10,495 nt of DNA from Maricaulis sp963976135. GTDB lineage: Bacteria > Pseudomonadota > Alphaproteobacteria > Caulobacterales > Maricaulaceae. Where the stretch lies: the NCBI RefSeq assembly GCF_963976135.1, contig NZ_CAXBKN010000092.1, positions 1 through 10,495 on the forward strand. Direction: 5' to 3'. Positions 6,668 to 10,495 of the stretch are shown piece after piece (positions within the stretch are counted from its first letter, which is position 1; the number at the start of each line of letters is the position of its first letter). The notes below the pieces were generated by a model. It ran no database searches and was not told where the DNA came from. It saw nothing but the letters and a program-made list of their open reading frames with translations. The position numbers and the translations under genes were made by a program.

Positions 6668-7933
6668 ATGAAAACCCGCTTCATTCACCAGATCCTGCAA
6701 TTGCGTGAGCGCCTCTGGGCCAAGCCCCTGCTCTATTGCCTGCTGGCGGTGATGGCCTCCTTCCTCGCCCGCGCAGCCGATCACTGGCCGATTGGTGCGC
6801 TCCTGCCCGAAATCACGCCGGACACGATCCAGACACTGCTGGCCATCATCTCCTCCTCCATGCTGGCGGTGGCGACTTTCGCCGTTGGCTCGATGGTGGC
6901 GAGCTATGCCTCGGCCAGCGGCTCGGCCACGCCGCGCGCCTTCGCACTGGTGCTTGCCGATGACGTCTCGCAAACGGCGCTGTCGAGCTTCATCGGGGCC
7001 TTCATCTTCAGCATTGTCTCCATCGTCGCGCTCAAGACCGGATTCTATGATCGCGGCGGCCTGTTCGCGCTCTTCATCCTGACGCTGGCGATCTTCGCCT
7101 GGGTGATTCTGACCTTTGTCCGCTGGGTCGATAATATCGCGCGCCTGGGCCGGCTCGGCACGACGATCGACAAGGCCGAAGCCGCCGCCCTGGCCAGCAT
7201 CGACCAGCGTCGGCGCATGCCCGTCCTGGGCGGGGTCGAGAAAACCAGCCATACCGGACTTCGCGGGACAAAGGTCTTCTGTGACGAGATCGGCTATGTC
7301 CAGTTTGTCGATATGCGGCAATTGCAGACCATTGCCGAGCAGAATGATTTGCGGATCATGGTCGATGCGATGCCCGGCTGTTTCCTGGCTCCGGACCGGC
7401 CGCTGGCCATCCTCAATACCAGCGAGGCGATTGATGAGGCGCTCGGCCGGAAGATCGCGAGCGCTTTCGTCATCGGGGAAAACCGCACCCATGACAATGA
7501 TCCGCGCTTCGGCCTCATCGTACTCTCGGAAATTGCCGCCCGCGCTCTGTCACCGGCCGTCAATGATCCCGGCACCGCCATTGTCATCACAGGCCGCTTC
7601 GTCCGGCTGTTTGCCGCCTGGGCCCGGCCCCTGAGCGATGACGAGCCCATCGTCAAGTCCTTCGACCGGGTCGTCGTGCCGCCGATCGCCCTGGCGGATA
7701 TGTTTGATGATGCCTTCACGGCCATCGCCCGCGACGGCGCAGGGGTTGTCGAGGTTGGCATCCGGCTGCAAAAGGCCTTTGGCTCACTCGCCACCCTCGA
7801 ATGCCCCGGCTTTGCCGAACAGGCCCGGCGCCATTCAGACCTGGCGCTCGATCGCGCCAAGACCGCCCTGTCGCTGTCCGATGATTTCACCCGTGTGGAG
7901 CGGATTGCGCGGATCGCAAGCCGGCCCGGCTGA
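6668..7933 (+). CDS. DUF2254 family membrane protein
   Basis: The 421-residue product has four hydrophobic segments in its first half (about 21-37, 55-79, 103-123, 130-152) followed by a soluble domain. It carries the block typical of DUF2254: Arg-Thr-x-Asp-x-Asp-Pro-Arg-Phe-Gly-Leu at 273-283, then Ala-Leu-Ser-Pro-x-x-Asn-Asp-Pro-x-Thr-Ala at 293-304. The family is widespread in bacteria, and I know of no established biochemical role. AAGG (6656-6659) lies eight bases before the ATG. The gap of 85 bases from the exporter stop has no convincing terminator, so the two could share a transcript. The length is normal for the family and the frame looks intact. Confidence 0.85.
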   Translation: MKTRFIHQILQLRERLWAKPLLYCLLAVMASFLARAADHWPIGALLPEITPDTIQTLLAIISSSMLAVATFAVGSMVASYASASGSATPRAFALVLADDVSQTALSSFIGAFIFSIVSIVALKTGFYDRGGLFALFILTLAIFAWVILTFVRWVDNIARLGRLGTTIDKAEAAALASIDQRRRMPVLGGVEKTSHTGLRGTKVFCDEIGYVQFVDMRQLQTIAEQNDLRIMVDAMPGCFLAPDRPLAILNTSEAIDEALGRKIASAFVIGENRTHDNDPRFGLIVLSEIAARALSPAVNDPGTAIVITGRFVRLFAAWARPLSDDEPIVKSFDRVVVPPIALADMFDDAFTAIARDGAGVVEVGIRLQKAFGSLATLECPGFAEQARRHSDLALDRAKTALSLSDDFTRVERIARIASRPG

Positions 7934-7981
7934 AGCCCGCACGAACACCTCGACGCCGCGACCGGCTGGACGGATGCCCGC

Positions 7982-8617
7982 TCAATGAAAATCCGGCTCC
8001 GGCGCCTGGCGCGCCGCACCAGCCCGCAAGAAAGCGGCAATCGCCGGGAAATTGGTTTCGCCATAGCATTCCACCAGATGCCGGACCGGGCGGGCACTGT
8101 CGGACTGGGCCCGCAGGAAGGCGAATTCAAGCTCGAGCAGGCGTTCATTGGCGGTGCCCTGCCACCAATAGGTCAGCACGGTCTCGAGCGTATTGAGATA
8201 ATCAATCATCAGCCAGCGCAGCTGGATGATGTGTTTCGCCGTCACGCCGGTGATGAAACCGTCCTTCTCGGCCAGCGAGCCGAGCGCAGCGGGATCATAG
8301 AATTCAACACAGCCGCGCACATCATCGAGCAGCGAGACCGGCAAGCGGGGCAGGTTGAACTTCTCGATATCCTGGAGGATGCGGCTATTGAGATGACAGG
8401 CATTATTGACGAATTGCAGCATCAGATCGGTTTCGGGACGCTTGTTGTCGATATAGATCTTGGCCGCATCGATGGCCGCCTGTTTCTTCAGCCGCTTGTT
8501 CTCGGCGACCCAGTTGGCCCGGCTTTCCGACAATTGCAGCGCGGCAACGATAACACTGAGCGCCATCACCACCGAGGCTATTGCCGTGACAATTTCGCTG
8601 ATCGTTCCGAATTCCAT
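7982..8617 (-). CDS. Single-helix membrane-anchored protein of unknown function
   Basis: The 211-residue product has one N-terminal membrane segment (about 9-29). A charged, mainly helical region follows, beginning with a Lys/Arg/Glu-rich stretch (about 32-60), probably in the cytoplasm. The rest has scattered Trp and Tyr but no motif I can name. The layout (short tail, one helix, helical cytosolic domain) resembles DUF4760-type proteins, which is a weak suggestion only. I chose the ATG at 8615-8617 (minus strand) because a GGGGGAAG ribosome site lies just upstream and the helix then starts normally. A start at 8743 would add 42 low-complexity residues. The gene converges on the DUF2254 gene, with 48 bases between their stops and no clear terminator. 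The long plus-strand frame over the same bases is antisense noise. Confidence 0.75.
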   Translation of the reverse strand: MEFGTISEIVTAIASVVMALSVIVAALQLSESRANWVAENKRLKKQAAIDAAKIYIDNKRPETDLMLQFVNNACHLNSRILQDIEKFNLPRLPVSLLDDVRGCVEFYDPAALGSLAEKDGFITGVTAKHIIQLRWLMIDYLNTLETVLTYWWQGTANERLLELEFAFLRAQSDSARPVRHLVECYGETNFPAIAAFLRAGAARQAPEPDFH

Positions 8618-8664
8618 GCTCTTCCCCCTGCTATCTGGCGGGACGGTATAGCGAGGCGGCGCGC

Positions 8665-8706
8665 GGCGCCACGAAAAACCGGCCCCGGTGCCGGTTTGAG
8701 CGGCGC
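8665..8706. terminator. Hairpin in the 211-residue-protein / XRE-regulator divergent region
   Basis: AAACCGGC (8676-8683) pairs with GCCGGTTT (8690-8697) around a six-base loop. An outer GCGCC/GGCGC stem (8666-8670 with 8702-8706) can extend it. On the minus strand the stem runs directly into five T residues, like an intrinsic terminator or attenuator. It lies about 60 bases upstream of the minus-strand gene start, which suggests an attenuator in that gene's leader. On the plus strand a TTTTTT run (8715-8720) follows more loosely. No transcript is known, so the role is uncertain. Confidence 0.4.
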
Positions 8707-8722
8707 AGGAGGGCTTTTTTGT

Positions 8723-8751
8723 TTGAACCCCCGCGCCCGGCACTCTCTAAT
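8723..8751 (+). promoter_or_regulatory. Candidate sigma-70-type promoter for the XRE regulator gene
   Basis: TTGAAC (8723-8728) and TCTAAT (8746-8751) are exactly 17 bases apart. The first matches the -35 consensus at four of six positions and the second matches TATAAT at five of six. Transcription would begin near 8758, giving a leader of about 155 bases. The -10 box overlaps the first copy of an 18-base tandem repeat. Confidence 0.45.
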
Positions 8752-8782
8752 CAGGGAGACCGGGCTAATCAGGGAGATCGGG
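8747..8782 (+). repeat. 18-base tandem direct repeat at the promoter
   Basis: CTAATCAGGGAGACCGGG (8747-8764) is followed at once by CTAATCAGGGAGATCGGG (8765-8782), differing at one base. The first copy overlaps the candidate -10 box and transcription start of the regulator gene, and the second carries another CTAAT. Such a position suits an operator, for example for autoregulation by the encoded XRE protein. A simple duplication without function is also possible. Confidence 0.8.
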
Positions 8783-8788
8783 CGTGCC

Positions 8789-8817
8789 GGCGGGCCGGTG
8801 GCGGGCCTGTGGCGGGC
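8789..8817 (+). repeat. Three GGCGGGC copies at 11-base spacing
   Basis: GGCGGGC occurs at 8789-8795, 8800-8806 and 8811-8817, each separated by four bases, so the period is exactly 11 bases, about one helical turn. They lie in the predicted leader of the regulator gene. They may be same-face protein-binding sites or a G-rich RNA structure. GC-rich DNA makes chance repeats more likely. Confidence 0.6.
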
Positions 8818-8914
8818 GGCTGACGTGACCGTGGCGCGCGGATGGCGTGGCTCGGCGAGCGGTTTTCTGGTCTGGGGTGGCCATCTGATCACCCATGCCA
8901 GGCAGGAGCAATTC

Positions 8915-9355
8915 ATGGCTTACAAGACAGACGCAGACAAGATCAAACGCTGGCGCGAGGAACGCCACTGGTCGCAGGAACATCTCGCCGAACTGGCCGG
9001 GATCGGCCTTCGCACCGTCCAGCGGATCGAGAATGGCGAACAGGCCTCGCGGGACTCGCTGACGGCGCTGGCCGCGGCCTTCAATGTCGAGGCGATTGCG
9101 CTGGTCATCGACCCGGAGGTCGAGGCGAGCGGGATTGTCCAGCGCCATAATGAGAAGGTGAGATCGACGGCCCGCCTGGTGCTGTGGATCCATCTCGCCG
9201 CCTACGGGCTCGGGATTGTCCTGTTCATCGCCATCTCCATGGCGGCCGGCAGTTTCGTGATGAAATGGCCGCTGGTCTGGTGGACGGTCGGCGTGGCGGC
9301 TCATGTCGTGACCGTCATCCTGATCGAGCTCGTCACCCGCTTTATGGACCAGTGA
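8915..9355 (+). CDS. Membrane-tethered XRE-family HTH regulator (HTH plus two membrane helices)
   Basis: The 146-residue product has an XRE/Cro-type helix-turn-helix at about 9-62. Its core is Trp-Ser-Gln-Glu-x-Leu-Ala-Glu-Leu-Ala-Gly (19-29), then Arg-Thr-Val-Gln-Arg-Ile-Glu-Asn-Gly (33-41). After a linker come two membrane helices at about 86-110 and 118-141. The pattern Trp-Ile-His-Leu-x-x-Tyr near 91-97, Lys-Trp-Pro-Leu at 117-120 and a His at 130 resembles the short 2TM domain that accompanies XRE domains in other bacteria. It should be a DNA-binding protein anchored in the cytoplasmic membrane; what it senses is unknown. AGGAG (8904-8908) lies six bases before the ATG, which decides the start over longer in-frame options. 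The serine hydrolase gene begins 52 bases downstream on the same strand. Confidence 0.88.
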   Translation: MAYKTDADKIKRWREERHWSQEHLAELAGIGLRTVQRIENGEQASRDSLTALAAAFNVEAIALVIDPEVEASGIVQRHNEKVRSTARLVLWIHLAAYGLGIVLFIAISMAAGSFVMKWPLVWWTVGVAAHVVTVILIELVTRFMDQ

Positions 9356-9360
9356 TCACA

Positions 9361-9384
9361 GCCCGGCCGCCACGGCGGCCGGGC
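9361..9384. other. Very GC-rich hairpin between the regulator and hydrolase genes
   Basis: GCCCGGCCGC (9361-9370) pairs perfectly with GCGGCCGGGC (9375-9384) around a four-base loop. It starts six bases after the regulator stop and ends 22 bases before the hydrolase ATG, just ahead of its ribosome site (AGGGA, 9393-9397). No T-run follows (GTGAAACC), so it is not a standard intrinsic terminator. It could reduce read-through, protect the upstream mRNA, or limit translation of the hydrolase. Confidence 0.65.
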
Positions 9385-9406
9385 GTGAAACCAGGGATGT
9401 TTCGAC

Positions 9407-10453
9407 ATGAAAAAACCCACCATCATCTGGCTTCTCAGACTGGCCGCGATCATTGCGACGGTTGGAAGCCTCTATTTCTTCGCCCCCTGGCGCGCCGCCA
9501 TCGGTTATCTGATGCCGCTGCCGGCGACGGTCCAGGCGCAGGTCGATCGCGCTACCGACTACGGCCTCGACGGCATCATCGTCTATGTCGACCGCGCCGG
9601 TCACGAGCCGAAATTCTATGCCGCCGGCTGGCATGACCGCGACCTGCAGATACCCGCCAATCCGCACGATCTGTTCAAGATTGCCAGCATTTCCAAACTC
9701 TATATCGCCGCGGCGACCGCGATGCTGGTCGCCGATGGCCGGCTCGATCTCGATGACACGGTCGCGGATTTCTTCCCCGACCTTGTCGGCCAGCTCGCCA
9801 ATGCCGAGCACATCACGCTGCGCATGCTGCTGCAGCACAGGAGCGGCATTCCCAACTGGGTCGAGGACCCGGATCGCTGGGCCATCACCTCGGGCGAGGT
9901 GAATGATTATCTGGCGCTGGTGTTTGACGATGCGGCCGAATTCGAGCCCGGCGCGCGCTATCAGTATTCCAACACCAATTACCTGCTGATCGGCAATATC
10001 CTCGACCAGGCGCTGGGCTATCCGCACCAGCAATTCATCCGCGCCGAAATCCTCGACCCGCTCGGGCTGACCAATACCTTCGCCTCGGTGGATGATGTCG
10101 AGATCGAGCGCATCCCCGGCGGCTATGATCCGGGCTGGCCCGAAGAGAATTTCCGCCCCCGTGCCCACCATGTCCCCGGCGGCACCATGGTCGCCAGCGC
10201 CGAGGATACCGGCATCTTCCTGCGCGCCCTCAATGACGGCACCCTCTTCACAGATACCGAACAGGCGATCTATTCATCCATCTACGAATACGGCCATACC
10301 GGCCTTCTCGCCGGCTATTCCAGCATCGCCCGCTATCACGCCGATATCGACGCCGTGGTGATCCAGTTCGTGAACACCAGCGGCGGGAATAGCTGGACCG
10401 CGACGGAGGTGGTTTACGACCGGGTGGTGCGGATTTTGCGGCGGGAGGGGTGA
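9407..10453 (+). CDS. Serine hydrolase of the beta-lactamase / penicillin-binding family
   Basis: The 348-residue product has one N-terminal hydrophobic segment (about 6-26), a signal peptide or anchor, that directs it to the periplasm. It shows all three signature motifs of the class C beta-lactamase/DD-peptidase fold (PF00144 type). These are Ser94-Ile-Ser-Lys97 (nucleophile and general base), Tyr187-Ser-Asn189, and His297-Thr-Gly299 in place of Lys-Thr-Gly. The family helper motif Leu-Leu-x-His-x-Ser-Gly-Ile lies at 141-148. Members act as D,D-peptidases, esterases or amidases as well as beta-lactamases, so resistance should not be assumed. AGGGA (9393-9397) sits nine bases before the ATG. 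It follows the membrane-bound regulator gene on the same strand, with a strong hairpin between, which suggests a shared function or partial co-transcription. Confidence 0.9.
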   Translation: MKKPTIIWLLRLAAIIATVGSLYFFAPWRAAIGYLMPLPATVQAQVDRATDYGLDGIIVYVDRAGHEPKFYAAGWHDRDLQIPANPHDLFKIASISKLYIAAATAMLVADGRLDLDDTVADFFPDLVGQLANAEHITLRMLLQHRSGIPNWVEDPDRWAITSGEVNDYLALVFDDAAEFEPGARYQYSNTNYLLIGNILDQALGYPHQQFIRAEILDPLGLTNTFASVDDVEIERIPGGYDPGWPEENFRPRAHHVPGGTMVASAEDTGIFLRALNDGTLFTDTEQAIYSSIYEYGHTGLLAGYSSIARYHADIDAVVIQFVNTSGGNSWTATEVVYDRVVRILRREG

Positions 10454-10495
10454 GGCACTTTTCACCCCCACGCCCCCAATTCTTGTCATCCCTGA
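10454..10495. other. Short non-coding end of the window
   Basis: The last 42 bases after the hydrolase stop show no gene start and no complete hairpin. A C-rich stretch and the sequence TTGTCATCCCTGA lie at the very end, but the window stops too soon to judge what follows. Confidence 0.6.

Noticed and set aside
7919..7931. Short AGCCG/CGGCT hairpin at the end of the DUF2254 gene
   Set aside because: Only five base pairs, overlapping the coding end, with no T-run, so too weak to call a terminator.
7985..8914. Long plus-strand frame continuous with the XRE regulator (would make a 456-residue protein)
   Set aside because: It is antisense to the well-supported minus-strand gene at 7982-8617, its added part is low-complexity with no domain, and the strong AGGAG at 8904-8908 fixes the regulator start at 8915.

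Overview
This GC-rich window looks like chromosomal DNA of a flagellated Gram-negative alphaproteobacterium. The lone motA, with no motB beside it, resembles the arrangement known in Caulobacter, so a Caulobacterales/Maricaulales-like marine bacterium is my best guess. That placement is inference from protein style and gene order, not from a marker gene. I see no rRNA, tRNA, CRISPR array, insertion sequence or phage gene.

Layout. Positions 1-150 hold the end of a repeat-containing protein cut by the window edge. After a 252-base gap, four tightly packed plus-strand genes (403-4205) form an apparent operon of cell-envelope proteins: a small lipoprotein, a three-helix membrane protein, a secreted protein with a calcium-loop-like motif, and a 632-residue exported protein with four Ig-like repeats followed by a von Willebrand A domain. 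A GC-rich hairpin at 4223-4251 separates this operon from the convergent flagellar stator gene motA (4278-5150, minus). A 157-base divergent region then leads to an MFS exporter (5308-6582, plus), followed by a DUF2254 membrane protein (6668-7933, plus). A convergent minus-strand gene (7982-8617) encodes a membrane-anchored protein of unknown function. A 297-base region holds a candidate promoter, an 18-base tandem repeat and a phased triple repeat. It precedes a membrane-tethered XRE-type regulator (8915-9355), which is followed by a beta-lactamase-family serine hydrolase (9407-10453).

How the genes may work together. The 403-4205 operon is the best candidate for an undescribed system. It combines an outer-membrane-type lipoprotein, an inner-membrane partner and two exported proteins with adhesion or metal-binding features, which suggests an envelope complex. 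The second candidate is the regulator plus hydrolase pair at 8915-10453, where a DNA-binding domain is fused to two membrane helices beside a periplasmic penicillin-recognising-type enzyme. This could be an envelope-sensing switch. Both are hypotheses from domain content and gene order.
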